Origin: CAWFPR01 sp963817635
Lineage (GTDB): Bacteria > Acidobacteriota > Vicinamibacteria > Vicinamibacterales > 2-12-FULL-66-21
Length of the DNA: 64,000 nucleotides
Assembly (NCBI GenBank): GCA_963817635.1
Contig: CAWFPR010000002.1
Location: forward strand, 496,001-560,000
Reading direction: 5' to 3'
Part shown: piece after piece, positions 17,407 through 27,136 of the stretch
Position numbering within the stretch: position 1 is the first letter of the stretch
How the letters are laid out: the number at the start of each line of letters is the position of its first letter
Position numbers and translations under genes: made by a program
Notes under the pieces: model-generated
The model's input: only the letters and a program-made list of their open reading frames with translations
What the model was told of the DNA's origin: nothing
Database searches by the model: none

Positions 17407-19332
17407 ATGAAGCGACCGTTCATCGGCGCCGCCACGGCGGCTCTGCTTGCCGCGCTCGCCCCGACCATGCTGGCGCACGCCCACGCGCAGGCACCGGCGC
17501 CGGCGGCGGGACAGGCCCGCACGCCACCGCCGCCGCTGCCACCGCCGCCCGCGTCGATGCCCGCGCCGGTCGCGCCGGTCGTTTCCGAGACGGCGCCGTC
17601 GCCCGATCCCCGCATCGGCCTCACGGCGGGCGTGTGGGACGCCGCGCAGGCGGCGTGGAACATGAAGATGATCTCGACGACGCCGCCGACCGAGAAGGTG
17701 CTCGGCGCGACGCACTCGGATCTCGCATTCTCGGGAAAATACGCGATTCAGGGGAACTACAACGGATTCGAGATCTACGACATCTCCACCCCGGCCAGGC
17801 CGGTGCTGGCGCAGACGTACCTCTGTCCCGCCTCGCAGAACGACGTGTCGGTGTTCCGCAACCTGCTGTTCATGTCGGCGGAAGCCACCAACAGCCGCGC
17901 CGACTGCGGCTTCGGCGGCGTCCCCGATCCGGTGAGCAAGGAGCGCGTGCGGGGCATCCGGATCTTCGACATCCGCGACATCACGCATCCGACTCTCGTC
18001 ACGAGCGTGCAGACCTGCCGCGGGTCCCATACGCACACGGTGGTGACGCAGCCGGGCGACGACCAGAACGTCTACATCTACGTCTCGGGCACGTCGCGCG
18101 TGCGATCGGCCGACGAACTGCCCGGATGCGAAGACGGCGGGATCGACGATCCGAACACCGCGCGCTTCCGACTCGAAGTGATCAAGGTACCGCTCGCGGC
18201 GCCGCAGCAGGCCGCGATCGTGAGCTCGCCGCGCATCTTCAACGGCCTGCCGGTGCCGCCGCGCAACGCCGACCGTGACGCGATCGACGCCGCCGCGCGA
18301 GCCGCGCGGGCGGCCGCCCGTGGCGGGGCGGGACGTGGCGACGCCGGGGCGCCTGGCGGCGGATTCGCCGGCCGCGGACGTGGGGGCGATGCCACGCCGA
18401 CCGGACCGAATCAGTGCCACGACATCACCGTCTATCCAGAAATCGGACTCGCGGGCGGCGCGTGCGCCGGCCTCGGCCTCCTGCTCGACATCCACGATGC
18501 CGCGCACCCGGTCCGTCTCGACGCCGCGTCCGACGCCAACATGTCGTTCTGGCATTCGGCGACCTTCAGCAACGACGGCAGCAAGGTCCTCTTCACGGAC
18601 GAGTGGGGCGGCGGATCGCAGCCGCGCTGCCGCGACACCGACAAGATGGACTGGGGCGCCGACGCGCTCTTCACGATCGAGAACAACAAGCTCGTGTTCC
18701 ACACGTACTACAAGATGCCGGCCGCGCAGACCTCGGAGGAGAACTGCGTTGCGCACAACGGCTCGCTGATTCCGATTCCGGGGCGCGAAGTCATGGTGCA
18801 GTCCTGGTATCAGGGAGGCGTCTCGGTGTTCGACTGGACCGACGTCGACCACCCGAAGGAGATTGCCTATTTCGATCGCGGGCCGATGAACGCGGAGCGC
18901 CTCGTCGACGCCGGCACCTGGTCGGCCTACTGGTACAACGGCGTGATCGTCAGCTCCGAGATCGCGCGCGGTCTCGACATCTACGAGCTCGTGCCGAGCG
19001 GCCTCATCACGGAGAACGAGCTCGCCGCCGCGAAGACCGTCAAGGTGGACTACTGGAACACGCAGGACCAGCGGAAGTTCGTCTGGCCGCCGAGCTTCGC
19101 GCTCGCGCGCGCGTACCTCGATCAGCTGCAGCGGTCGAACGGACTCGCGGCCGACCGGATCGCGGCGGCGCGGACGACGCTTGCGTCCGCCGAGCGGCAG
19201 TCGGGATCGACGCGCAAGGCGGCCTTGACGCAGCTCGCGTCCACTCTGGGCGCCGGCGCGGACTCGGGTCCCGACTCGGCCAAGGTCCACGCGCTGTCCA
19301 CGGCGATCACGGATCTGGCCAACGCGCGCTAG
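17407..19332 (+). CDS. LVIVD-repeat beta-propeller protein, exported, with Gly/Arg-rich insert
   Basis: A 641-residue protein with a signal peptide (AATAALLAALAPTMLAHAHA) and an LVIVD-type propeller: KYAIQGNYNGFEIYDISTPA, GIRIFDIRDITHPTLVTS, GLLLDIHDAAHPVRLD, GGVSVFDWTDVDHPKEIAYF and SSEIARGLDIYEL. Around residues 295-335 a low-complexity Ala/Arg then Gly/Arg stretch interrupts the propeller. Function unknown; LVIVD proteins often accompany DUF305 proteins as here. ATG 17407 chosen over an upstream in-frame GTG/ATG that would overlap the DUF305 gene. Confidence 0.85.
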   Translation: MKRPFIGAATAALLAALAPTMLAHAHAQAPAPAAGQARTPPPPLPPPPASMPAPVAPVVSETAPSPDPRIGLTAGVWDAAQAAWNMKMISTTPPTEKVLGATHSDLAFSGKYAIQGNYNGFEIYDISTPARPVLAQTYLCPASQNDVSVFRNLLFMSAEATNSRADCGFGGVPDPVSKERVRGIRIFDIRDITHPTLVTSVQTCRGSHTHTVVTQPGDDQNVYIYVSGTSRVRSADELPGCEDGGIDDPNTARFRLEVIKVPLAAPQQAAIVSSPRIFNGLPVPPRNADRDAIDAAARAARAAARGGAGRGDAGAPGGGFAGRGRGGDATPTGPNQCHDITVYPEIGLAGGACAGLGLLLDIHDAAHPVRLDAASDANMSFWHSATFSNDGSKVLFTDEWGGGSQPRCRDTDKMDWGADALFTIENNKLVFHTYYKMPAAQTSEENCVAHNGSLIPIPGREVMVQSWYQGGVSVFDWTDVDHPKEIAYFDRGPMNAERLVDAGTWSAYWYNGVIVSSEIARGLDIYELVPSGLITENELAAAKTVKVDYWNTQDQRKFVWPPSFALARAYLDQLQRSNGLAADRIAAARTTLASAERQSGSTRKAALTQLASTLGAGADSGPDSAKVHALSTAITDLANAR

Positions 19333-19340
19333 GCGTGTCA

Positions 19341-19407
19341 AATGGAAAATGGAAAATGGAAGATGTGGATGGATCGATTTCCCATTTTCCATTTCCCATT
19401 TTCCATT
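19341..19407. repeat. Inverted heptamer repeat (GGAAAAT type) between converging genes
   Basis: The left arm is 7-base units GGAAAAT/GGAAAAT/GGAAGAT (19344-19364), and the right arm is their complement (CCATTTT, CCATTTC, CCATTTT at 19382-19407). They can form a long AT-rich hairpin between the LVIVD gene and ftcD, so it may act as a two-way terminator. A near-identical element lies at 27044-27125. Confidence 0.8.
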
Positions 19408-19410
19408 ATC

Positions 19411-20307
19411 TCATTCACCCCGTAGTCTATTCTCGAGGACCTGTTCGCTCCCGAATCGTTCGAGCTGCAGGTAGAACTCGGCGGCCGAGACGAGCGCTGC
19501 CGACGGTATGAGCCCGACGATCTCGCTTTCGAGGATCGAGACGCCGTAGCGTTCCGCCTCTCGCTTGACGATCTCGAACACGCGGAAAATCGGCGTCTTC
19601 TGGTAGTTCGTCAGGTTCATCGACACCTGGGCCAGGTTGCGGTCTTCCAGCTTGAACCCTGCGGCCTTGATGTAGCGGAGGCCTCCGCTGCTCTGGCGGA
19701 TCGCCGCGGCAATCTTCTTGGCGACGTCCACGCGATCCGTGTTGAGGTTGATGTTGTAGGCGATGAGCGGCATCCGGGCGCCGATGACCGAAGCGCCGGC
19801 CGACGGGTGCGGCGTCGCGGGACCGAAATCGGGCGTCCATCCGCTGGTCGCCATCTTCGCCGCCAGGCCTTCGAATTCCCCCCGGCGGATGTCTTCGAGG
19901 TTCTTGCGTGCGGGATTGGCCGAGGCTTCCTCGTAGAGATACACCGGTACGCCGAATCGTTCGGCGACCGTCGCCCCGACCTCCCTGGCCAGCGCCACGC
20001 ACTCATCCATCGTGACGCCGTCAATCGGCACGAACGGCACGACGTCCACGGCGCCGAGCCGGGGATGTTCCCCCTTGTGCTGGCGCAGATCGACGGCGCC
20101 GACGGCCTTCTGGAACACCGCGAGGATTGCGGTCTTGACCGGTTCGCGGTCTCCCACGAACGTCAGGACCGACCGGTTGTGCGACGGGTCGGCGGAATAG
20201 TCGAGCAGGCGGACACCGGGAACCGCGCGGACCGCAGCGACGAGGCCTTCGACGACGTCCGGCCGGCGGCCTTCGCTGACATTGGGGATGCATTCGATGA
20301 TGGCCAT
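19411..20307 (-). CDS. ftcD: Glutamate formimidoyltransferase
   Basis: A 298-residue enzyme that moves the formimino group from formiminoglutamate to tetrahydrofolate (histidine degradation). The family opening IECIPNVSEGRRPDVVEGL, the active-site segment DPSHNRSVLTFVGD, the QHKGEHPRLGAVDVVPFVP block and LIAYNINLNTDRVDVAKKIA are all present. Only the transferase part exists; the cyclodeaminase half of bifunctional FtcD is absent. A TACAAC hexamer lies 6 bases before the ATG. No hut genes are nearby. Confidence 0.95.
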   Translation of the reverse strand: MAIIECIPNVSEGRRPDVVEGLVAAVRAVPGVRLLDYSADPSHNRSVLTFVGDREPVKTAILAVFQKAVGAVDLRQHKGEHPRLGAVDVVPFVPIDGVTMDECVALAREVGATVAERFGVPVYLYEEASANPARKNLEDIRRGEFEGLAAKMATSGWTPDFGPATPHPSAGASVIGARMPLIAYNINLNTDRVDVAKKIAAAIRQSSGGLRYIKAAGFKLEDRNLAQVSMNLTNYQKTPIFRVFEIVKREAERYGVSILESEIVGLIPSAALVSAAEFYLQLERFGSEQVLENRLRGE

Positions 20308-20313
20308 GGGAAA

Positions 20314-20319
20314 GTTGTA
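20314..20319 (-). promoter_or_regulatory. -10 box of ftcD, leaderless geometry
   Basis: On the minus strand TACAAC is followed by six bases (TTTCCC) and then the ftcD ATG. A start 6-8 bases after the hexamer would fall at or beside the ATG. Confidence 0.45.
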
Positions 20320-20327
20320 TCACGTCG

Positions 20328-20357
20328 TTGACGCCGGGTGGCCGGAACGCTCATAAT
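20328..20357 (+). promoter_or_regulatory. Sigma70-type promoter for the 20.4 kb plus-strand run
   Basis: TTGACG (20328-20333), an 18-base spacer and CATAAT (20352-20357) precede the TPR gene by 32 bases. This is the last clear promoter upstream of the tightly overlapped chain that runs through pgpA, cinA, thpR, plsY, gpsA and ftsY. Confidence 0.5.
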
Positions 20358-20389
20358 CGCGGGAACTTCTTCTTGACCAGCCACTTCTG

Positions 20390-21250
20390 ATGACAGAGCC
20401 GCGCCGTTCCGACGTCCGCCCCCTTGAAGCGGAGGTGACGGAGCGCGACCGTGACGCCCGCGTCGAAGAGCTGCTGCTCAGCGGCCTCGATCACTATTTC
20501 TCCGGGCAGCACGAACTGGCGATCAACGTCTGGACTCGCGTGCTCTTCCTCGATCGGGGCCATGCCCGCGCCCGCGCGTACATCGAACGCGCGCGCAGCG
20601 CCGTCGCCGAACGGCAGCGGGAGGGCGAGGAACTGATCCATACCGGCGCGGCCGCATTTCAGCGCGGTGAGGCGGACGCCGCGCGGCAGTTGCTGTCGTC
20701 GGCCGTCGAACAGGGGGCCCGGACCGACGAAGCCCTTGCGCTGCTCGATCGGCTGGACCGCCTCGAGGCCGCAGCCATCGAGTCGTCGCAGCCGGACCGG
20801 CCGCAGGGACCGGTCCATCGGCGCCAGGTCGCGGGGCGCGGTCGCGATGGCGCGCCTTCGCGCATGGTCTGGATTGCCGCGGGTGTGGCCTGCGGCATCG
20901 TCGCCGGAGCCGTCGGCCTGTCCGTTCTGAGGGGACGTGGCGTGGACTGGCTGCCGATCGGACCGCCGGCACCGCCTCCCGCCGTTGCGCAGGCGGCCGC
21001 GGCTCCACTTCCGGTTCCGGCCGCCGCCGACGTGTGGATTGCGCGCGCGCGTGCCTTGTACGGAAAAGGGCGGCTCCGAGAGGCGCTCGCGGCACTCGAC
21101 GCCGTCCGCGCCGACGATCCCGTGTATGTCAGGGCCGAAGATCTGCGCGCCATGATCCAGCGGCAGCTGCTCGAGGCGGCTCGCAGCGCGGACGGAGCGC
21201 GGCTGACCAGTCCGTCCATCGCCCGGGCAGACGCCGAACGTGCATCGCCA
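20390..21250 (+). CDS. TPR-like, single-membrane-pass protein
   Basis: About 287 residues. Helical repeats resembling TPR (LLLSGLDHYFSGQHELAINV; GAAAFQRGEADAARQLLSSA; ARALYGKGRLREALAALDAV) flank one membrane segment (WIAAGVACGIVAGAVGLSVL, about residue 165-185). No stop separates this frame from the zinc-ribbon/RDD gene that follows. However, an ATGA at 21251-21254 is the kind of overlap used throughout this operon and would fit if the TPR frame had shifted by one base. It could therefore be a separate gene or a true fusion. Function unknown. Confidence 0.6.
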
Positions 21251-22193
21251 ATGAGATGTCCGAAGTGCCAGTACATCAGCTTCGACCATAGCGATCGCTG
21301 CCGCAATTGCGGCTACGAGTTCGCCTTGTCGGTCGAGGTGGCCGGGCTCGATCTCCCGATTCAGACCGGCGAGGAAGCGATTGGGCCCTTCGCGGATTTT
21401 TCGCTCGCCGGGCCGGCCGCGCCGGACTGGCTCTCCCGACGGTAGACCCGCCCCTCGCGCCACCGATCCCGGGCGGTCGCCGTGGCGCGCCACCGGACGC
21501 CGCGCGGCGGCCAGCTCCGGGCGTGGCCGACCTGCCGCTCTTCAAGGATCGCCCGATCGACGACGACGCCCCGCTCGTGACCCCGCCGGCCGTGCCGCGC
21601 GCGCCGCTGGCCGTGCGACGATCGACGCGAGTGCCCCGGGGCACCGTCGACGAGCCAGCGCTCGATCTCGAGTGGCCCGCGACGGCCGCCGGGAACTCCG
21701 CATGCCCGAGCCGCCGGCGTCGCCCACCGTTCAGCATGCGGCGCCGGCCGACCCGATGTCGCGCCACGCAATCGCGGCGCTTGGCGCGCGACTCGCCGCC
21801 GGTGTGCTCGACCTCGCGATCGTCAGCGGCATCGACCTCGCCGTGCTGTATTTCACGCTCGAGATCTGCGGGTTCGACCGGAGCGAGTTCCTGCTGCTCC
21901 CGATCGTGCCCCTCGTCGCGTTCCTGGGGCTGCTCAACGGCGGCTACTTCGTGGCCTTCATCGCCGCCGGCGGCCAGACGATCGGCAAGATGGCCGCGGG
22001 CATCAAGGTCGTGCCGGCCGAAGGCGCCGGCGCCTGGACCGACCGGGTGCCTCTCGGAACCGCTTTTCTCCGCGCGGCCGCCTGCCTCGTGTCGCTCGCC
22101 CCTGCCGGCGCCGGTCTGCTTCCCGCGCTTCTCACCGCCGATCACCGCGCGGTGCACGATCGCCTGGCGCACACGCGCGTCGTCAAAGCGTGA
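21251..22193 (+). CDS. Zinc-ribbon plus RDD-domain membrane protein (two frame changes)
   Basis: The N-terminus is a zinc ribbon (CPKCQYISF, then CRNCGYEFAL). A disordered proline-rich linker follows, and the C-terminus is an RDD domain with three hydrophobic segments (LGARLAAGVLDLAIVSG, GGQTIGKMAAGIKVV, HRAVHDRLAHTRVVKA). This exact order is familiar from Acidobacteriota proteins, so the parts are treated as one gene although they occupy three frames. The changes fall near 21390-21440 and 21690-21705 and are -1 (or +2) each. If the linker is discounted, ATG 21702 gives a free-standing RDD protein. RDD proteins are possible small-molecule transporters. Confidence 0.6.
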
Positions 22194-22654
22194 CTCGACT
22201 GGCCGTCCTGATCGCGACCGTTGGCTATTGCGGGTACTCTCCCATCGCGCCGGGGACGGTCGGATCCGCCGCGGGCCTGGTCTTCTATCTCCTCGTCTGG
22301 TGGACGGGATCGCCGGTCGTCGAGGTGGCGCTCATCGCCGGGCTCTTTGCCGCGGGCGTGTGGGCCGGCACGATCGCCGAACGGTATTTCGGCGGGATTG
22401 ACCCCGGGCCGATCGTGATGGACGAGGTCGTCGGCATGTTGATCACGCTGGCGTTCATCCCCGTCGGTCTCTCCGGCGCGCTCGCGGGATTCGTCCTCTT
22501 TCGCATCTACGACGTGATCAAGCCGTACCCCGCCGGGCGGTTCGAACAGCTCCATGGCGGCCTCGGAGTCATGGCCGATGACGCGATGGCCGCGGTGTAC
22601 GCGAACATCACGCTGCGGCTGCTGATGTGGCTGCTGCCGGCGTGGATCGCATGA
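22190..22654 (+). CDS. pgpA: Phosphatidylglycerophosphatase A
   Basis: A 154-residue membrane phosphatase that makes phosphatidylglycerol from PG-phosphate. Family motifs PIAPGTVGSAAGL, DPGPIVMDEVVGM and FRIYDVIKPYPAGRFEQL, with GVMADDAMAAVYAN, are all present. GTG start overlaps the RDD gene (GTGA), and the stop overlaps cinA (ATGA). With plsY and gpsA nearby it forms a phospholipid cluster. Confidence 0.95.
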   Translation: MTRLAVLIATVGYCGYSPIAPGTVGSAAGLVFYLLVWWTGSPVVEVALIAGLFAAGVWAGTIAERYFGGIDPGPIVMDEVVGMLITLAFIPVGLSGALAGFVLFRIYDVIKPYPAGRFEQLHGGLGVMADDAMAAVYANITLRLLMWLLPAWIA

Positions 22655-23924
22655 CGTCCGGGGCTCCGCTTCGCAGCGCGGAGATCATCGCCGTCGGCAG
22701 CGAACTGCTCGGCGCGGATCGCGTCGACAGCAACTCCCTCTTCCTGTCGGAACGCCTGGAGAGCCTCGGCATCGCGCTGCGGGCCAAGTCCGTGGTCGGC
22801 GACAGCCGCGAACATCTCGCCGACGATATTCTTGCAGGCCCTCGCGCGCGTCGATCTCGTCATGCTGACCGGCGGCCTCGGTCCAACAGCTGACGATCTC
22901 ACCCGCGAAGTCGTTGCCGGAGCGCTCGGTCTGGCGCTCGAAGAGGATCGGGCCATCCTCGAGCGGTTGGAGCGGCGGTTCGCCGCGCGCGGCATGCGGA
23001 TGCCGGCGATCAACCGGTCGCAGGCCATGGTGCCGCGCGGCGCCACGGCCCTCGACAATCCGAACGGCACCGCGCCCGGGCTGTTCATCGAGGTCGGCGC
23101 CAGGGTGGTCATCCTGCTGCCCGGGCCGCCGCGCGAGATGCAGCCGATGGTCAACCTGCTCTGCCAGGGCGAGCTGCTCGCGCGCGCCGGCGACGAGCGC
23201 GTCCATCGCGTCGCGCTGTTCCTCACGGGGCGCGGCGAGTCGCACGTCGAGGAGATTGCCGCGCCGCTCTACTCGGCGTGGGCGCGGGAGACGCCGCCGA
23301 TCGAGACGACGATTCTCGCCTCGCCGGGCCAGGTGGAACTGCACCTGAGCCTCCGCTCGGCGGACCCCGACGCGGCGATGGCCCGCCTGACGGCCGCGCG
23401 CGACGCGCTCGCCGCTGCACTCGGGCGCGAAGTGTTCAGCCGCGACGGCACACCGCTCGAGCAGGTCGTCGGCCGGCTGCTGCAGTCGCGCGGCCTCACG
23501 ATTGCGGCCGCCGAGTCGTGCACGGGAGGCCTGCTCATGTCGCGCCTGACCGACGTTCCCGGCAGTTCCGTGCTACGTGCTCGCCGGCGTCGTCGTCTAC
23601 AGCAACGCCTCGAAGTCGCAGCTCGCGGGCGTCGATCCCGCGCTCATCACGGCGCACGGCGCCGTGAGCGAACCGGTCGCCGTCGCCCTCGCGGACGGCA
23701 TCCGCGCTCGGACGGGCGCCAGCATCGGCGTCGGGATCACCGGCATCGCGGGGCCCGGCGGGGGCACGCCGCAGAAGCCGGTCGGGACGGTCGCGATCGC
23801 CGTCTCGTCGCCCGACGCGGCCATCGTCCGCACGTTCTCGTTCGTGGGGCCGCGCGCGCAGGTCAAGTACTGGGCGACGCAGGCTGCGCTCGACATGGTG
23901 CGGCGCACGCTCGGACCTCAGTAG
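22651..23924 (+). CDS. cinA: CinA-family nicotinamide-nucleotide amidohydrolase (two frameshifts)
   Basis: The N-terminal MoCF/COG1058 domain (AEIIAVGSELLGADRVDSNS; VMLTGGLGPTADDLTREVV; RVVILLPGPPREMQPM) is followed by the C-terminal NMN deamidase domain (RGLTIAAAESCTGGLL, GVVVYSNASK, GITGIAGPGGGTPQKPVGTV). Both halves of the standard 415-residue protein are present but in three frames. One extra base is needed near 22832 (ILQALARVD) and one near 23571 (GSS-x-YVLAGVV). Role: pyridine nucleotide recycling or repair. ATGA overlap with pgpA. Confidence 0.9.
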
Positions 23925-23941
23925 GGCGGCGAACGGCAGCG

Positions 23942-24523
23942 ATGGTCAGGCTGTTTCTTGGCGTGGAACTCGATCCCGCCGTCTCTGCCGCGGCGGCTGC
24001 CGAAGCCGGCGCGCTTCGCGGCCGTTTCGCCGCTGAGGGCATCGACGTCAGGGCCCGGTGGGTGAGGCGGGAGAATCTCCATCTCACGCTGTGGTTCATC
24101 GGTGAGGTAGACGACGCCCGTCTCCAGGCAATCCTGGACGCGCTGGCTGCGCCGTTTTCGCTCGCGGCGTTCGACGTTCATCTGGCCGGACTCGGCGCCT
24201 TCCCCGCAGCCGGGTTGCCGCGCGTGCTCTGGATGGGGCTGCGGGACGGCACCGGACAGATGGAGACCCTGCACCGGGAAGCCGGCGCGCGCCTGGCAGC
24301 GACCGGTTTCGAACCCGATCGCCGGCCGTTCGCGGCGCACCTCACGATCGCGCGCATCACGACTATCGCGCCGCGATCGGCAGGATCCGCACTTCGCCGG
24401 ATCCTCCGCGAGCGCCGCGCGGACGGGGGCGTCACGCGCGTCACGGCCGTCAGTCTCTTCAGCAGCCGCCTGTCCCCGAAAGGCTCGACGTACACCCGGC
24501 TGCTGCGAGTACCATTGACGTGA
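23942..24523 (+). CDS. thpR: RNA 2',3'-cyclic phosphodiesterase (2H family)
   Basis: A 193-residue 2H phosphoesterase of the ThpR/LigT family. Both catalytic motifs are visible: HLTLWFIGEV (about residue 43) and HLTIARI (about residue 133), each of the form H-x-T/S-x. The N-terminal VRLFLGVELDP and C-terminal SLFSSRLSPKGSTYTRL match the family. Acts on 2',3'-cyclic phosphate ends of RNA. The stop overlaps the plsY start. Confidence 0.92.
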   Translation: MVRLFLGVELDPAVSAAAAAEAGALRGRFAAEGIDVRARWVRRENLHLTLWFIGEVDDARLQAILDALAAPFSLAAFDVHLAGLGAFPAAGLPRVLWMGLRDGTGQMETLHREAGARLAATGFEPDRRPFAAHLTIARITTIAPRSAGSALRRILRERRADGGVTRVTAVSLFSSRLSPKGSTYTRLLRVPLT

Positions 24524-25101
24524 TGCTCCCGCTGCTGTTCGGCTATCTCGCCGGCTCGGTTCCCTTCGCCTATCTGCTGGCGCGACGCGCGGGCATCGAC
24601 GTGCGCGTGGCCGGCAGCGGCAACGTCGGCGCCGCCAACGTCCTGCGGACGACGGGCGCGTGGCGCGGCGTCATCGTAATGGCGCTCGACGTCGCCAAGG
24701 GTGCCGCCGCGGTGTTCATCACCTACCTGGTCGCTGGCGGCGCGTCGCTCCCGGCCGGCAGCGGCGCGGCGGCGATCGTCGGCCATATCTACCCCGTCTG
24801 GCTTCGGTTCCACGGGGGCAAGGGCGTGGCGGTCGCGGCCGGCGTCTTCTGTGTGCTCTCGCCGGTGGCCACGGGCGTCGCGGCCGGGCTGTTCCTCGTG
24901 ACCGTCTGGCTCACCCGCTACATCTCGCTCGGGTCGATTGCCGCGACGATCGCGCTGCCGCCGATCGCCTGGGTCAGCGGTGCGCCGCGCGGCGTCGTCG
25001 TGGCGGCGGTGGGGAGCGGGGCGCTGATCCTCTTCCGCCATCGCGCGAACCTGCGCCGGCTGCGCGCGGGGACGGAGCGGAAAATGGGAGCGCGCGCATG
25101 A
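24523..25101 (+). CDS. plsY: Acyl-phosphate glycerol-3-phosphate acyltransferase
   Basis: A polytopic membrane enzyme (about 192 residues) that makes lysophosphatidic acid from acyl-phosphate. PlsY motifs are clear: GYLAGSVPFAYLLAR, GSGNVGAANVLRTTG, the HIYPVWLRFHGGKGVAVA block and C-terminal LILFRHRANLRRLRAGTE. GTG 24520 directly precedes the ATG used here. The stop overlaps gpsA (ATGA), pairing the producer and user of glycerol-3-phosphate. Confidence 0.95.
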   Translation: MLPLLFGYLAGSVPFAYLLARRAGIDVRVAGSGNVGAANVLRTTGAWRGVIVMALDVAKGAAAVFITYLVAGGASLPAGSGAAAIVGHIYPVWLRFHGGKGVAVAAGVFCVLSPVATGVAAGLFLVTVWLTRYISLGSIAATIALPPIAWVSGAPRGVVVAAVGSGALILFRHRANLRRLRAGTERKMGARA

Positions 25102-26109
25102 CCATGGCAGTGCTCGGTGCCGGCAGCTGGGGCACGGCGCTCGCGGTACACCTGGCGCGCGCGGGACGTCCCGCCCGCCTGTGGGCACGCGACGGCGGGC
25201 TGGCGGACGAGATGCGACGCGATCGCCTCAACGGCAGATACCTTCCGGACATTGCGTTCCCGAATGGGCTGACCGCGACGTCCTCGCTCGACGCGGCGCT
25301 CGACGGCGCCCGGTTCGTGATCGTGGCGGTGCCGTCGCACGGATTTCGCGCCGTCGTCCGCGCGGCTGTTCCGACGCTGGCTCCGGGAGCGATTGTCGTC
25401 AGCGCGACCAAGGGACTCGAGGGCGAGCACGCTCGATCGCATGTCGCAGGTGATCGCCGAGGAGACGGCCGGGCGCGTGCCGGTCGTCGTGTTGTCGGGG
25501 CCGAGTTTCGCGGCGGAGGTGGCCCGCGAACTGCCGACCGCGGTGCTCGCCGCCTCGTCGGACGCCGCAGCGGCATCAGCCGTACAGGAGGGCTTCCGCA
25601 GCCGCGGTCTCCGGCTGTATGTCAGCGACGACGTGGCCGGCGTGGAGATTGGAGGCGCGCTCAAGAACGTCATCGCCATCGCGGCCGGGGTGGTCGAGGG
25701 CCTGGGGCTGGGGCACAACGCCATGGCGGCGCTCATCACGCGAGGCCTGACGGAGATCTCGAGGCTGGCATCCGCGGAAGGCGGCCGGCGGGAGACGCTC
25801 GCCGGGCTCAGCGGGCTCGGCGACCTGGTGCTGACGTGCACGGGCGACCTGAGCCGAAACCGTCGCGTGGGCATCGAGCTCGGTCGCGGCCGCTCGCTCG
25901 ACGACATCCTGGGCAGCATGCGGATGGTCGCCGAAGGCGTCCGCACGACCGGCGCCGCGCTTGCCCTTGGCGCACGCCATGGAATCGAATTGCCGATCGC
26001 GGCGCAGATGGCGGCCGTCCTCGACGGCCAGCGCTCGCCGGTCGAAGCGGTCGAAATCCTGATGGGACGCAAGCAGCGTCCCGAAGCCGACGGCGACAGG
26101 AGTCAGTGA
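25098..26109 (+). CDS. gpsA: Glycerol-3-phosphate dehydrogenase [NAD(P)+] (one frameshift)
   Basis: Makes sn-glycerol-3-phosphate for phospholipids. The Rossmann start MAVLGAGSWGTALAVHLARAG, the SATKGLE motif, SGPSFAAEVARELPTAV, GGALKNVIAIAAGVVEGLGLGHN and LSGLGDLVLTCTG are all conserved. The first 110 residues and the rest are in different frames; a single extra base near 25427-25430 (GLEGE/TLDRMSQVIAEE) explains it. Length with correction about 337 residues, normal for GpsA. Confidence 0.92.
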
Positions 26110-27034
26110 GTGGGGTTTTTCGACAAGATCAAGGCATCGCTCGCCCGGACGAAGCAGCAGTTCGTCGAGCGCTTCGACGACGTGGTCAAGCGGGCGGACG
26201 AGCCGGCGCGGCGCAGCCGTCCCATCGACGTCGACACGATCGAGGCGCTGGAAGAGGCGCTCATTTCGGCCGACGTCGGCGTGGCGGCTGCCGCGCGCAT
26301 CGTTGACGCGGTGCGCACGCGCGCGCATGGCCGGCGAATCGCTGCGTGACCTGGTGAAGGAAGAAATTCGCGGGATTCTCAAGGGCGCCGACAGCGCCCC
26401 GCCGAACGGGCGCCGGCCGCACGTCGTGATGATCGTCGGCGTCAACGGGACCGGGAAGACGACCACGGTGGGGAAGCTGGCGCGGCTGCTGAAGGACACG
26501 GGCCGGACGCCGCTGATCTGCGCGGCGGACACGTTCCGCGCGGCCGCCGTCGAGCAGCTCGAGATCTGGGCGAATCGCGCCGGAGTGGACATCATCCGTG
26601 CGCGGCCAGGGGCGGACCCCGCGGCGGTGGTGTTCGACGCGATTGCCGCCGGCAAGGCGCGCGGGCGCGACGTCGTGCTCGTCGACACCGCGGGGCGCCT
26701 CCATACGCGCGTGAACCTGATGACGGAACTCGACAAGATCCGCCGGATTGCGGCGCGCGAAGTCGAGGGGGCGCCACACGAAGTGCTGCTCGTCCTCGAT
26801 GCCACGGTCGGCCAGAACGGGTTGTCGCAGGCGCGCGAGTTCATGTCTGTCGCCGGTGTGAACGGCATCGTTCTCACGAAGCTCGACGGAACGGCGAAGG
26901 GAGGCATTGCGGTGGCCATCGCGCACGACCTCAAGCTCCCGATTCGATACGTCGGCGTCGGCGAGGCCATCGACGATCTCATCCCGTTTTCACCAGACGA
27001 GTACGTCGACGCGCTCTTCGAAGAGAAGTGGTGA
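26110..27034 (+). CDS. ftsY: SRP receptor FtsY (one frameshift)
   Basis: Membrane-associated GTPase that receives SRP-ribosome complexes. It lacks the long acidic A domain: the N domain starts at once (GFFDKIKASLARTKQQFVER). The G domain has GVNGTGKTTTVGKLA, ADTFRAAAVEQLEIW, DTAGRLHTRVNLM, TKLDGTAKGG and GVGEAIDDLIPFSPDEYVDALF. N-domain helices before and after about 26316-26327 lie in different frames, needing one base fewer (VRTRA/MAGESLRDLVKEEI). GTG start directly after the gpsA stop. Ffh, its partner, is 3 kb downstream. Confidence 0.94.
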
Positions 27035-27043
27035 AACGGAAGA

Positions 27044-27125
27044 ATGGAAAATGGAAAATGGTAAAATGGAAAAGGGGGAGGTGACCCGTCCATTTTCCAT
27101 TTCCCATTTACCATTTTCCATCCCC
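27044..27125 (+). repeat. Inverted heptamer repeat (GGAAAAT type) before ribD
   Basis: Left arm of 7-8-base units (ATGGAAA, ATGGAAA, ATGGTAAA, ATGGAAA at 27044-27072) and a complementary right arm (27091-27121) can pair around a short loop. It lies between ftsY and ribD and could end the first transcript. The same unit makes the element at 19341-19407. Confidence 0.8.
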
Positions 27126-27136
27126 GAAGGGGCCAC

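Noticed and set aside
27035..27136. FMN riboswitch before ribD
   Set aside because: The gap is only about 100 bases and is filled by the inverted GGAAAAT repeat; none of the conserved RFN element strings is present.
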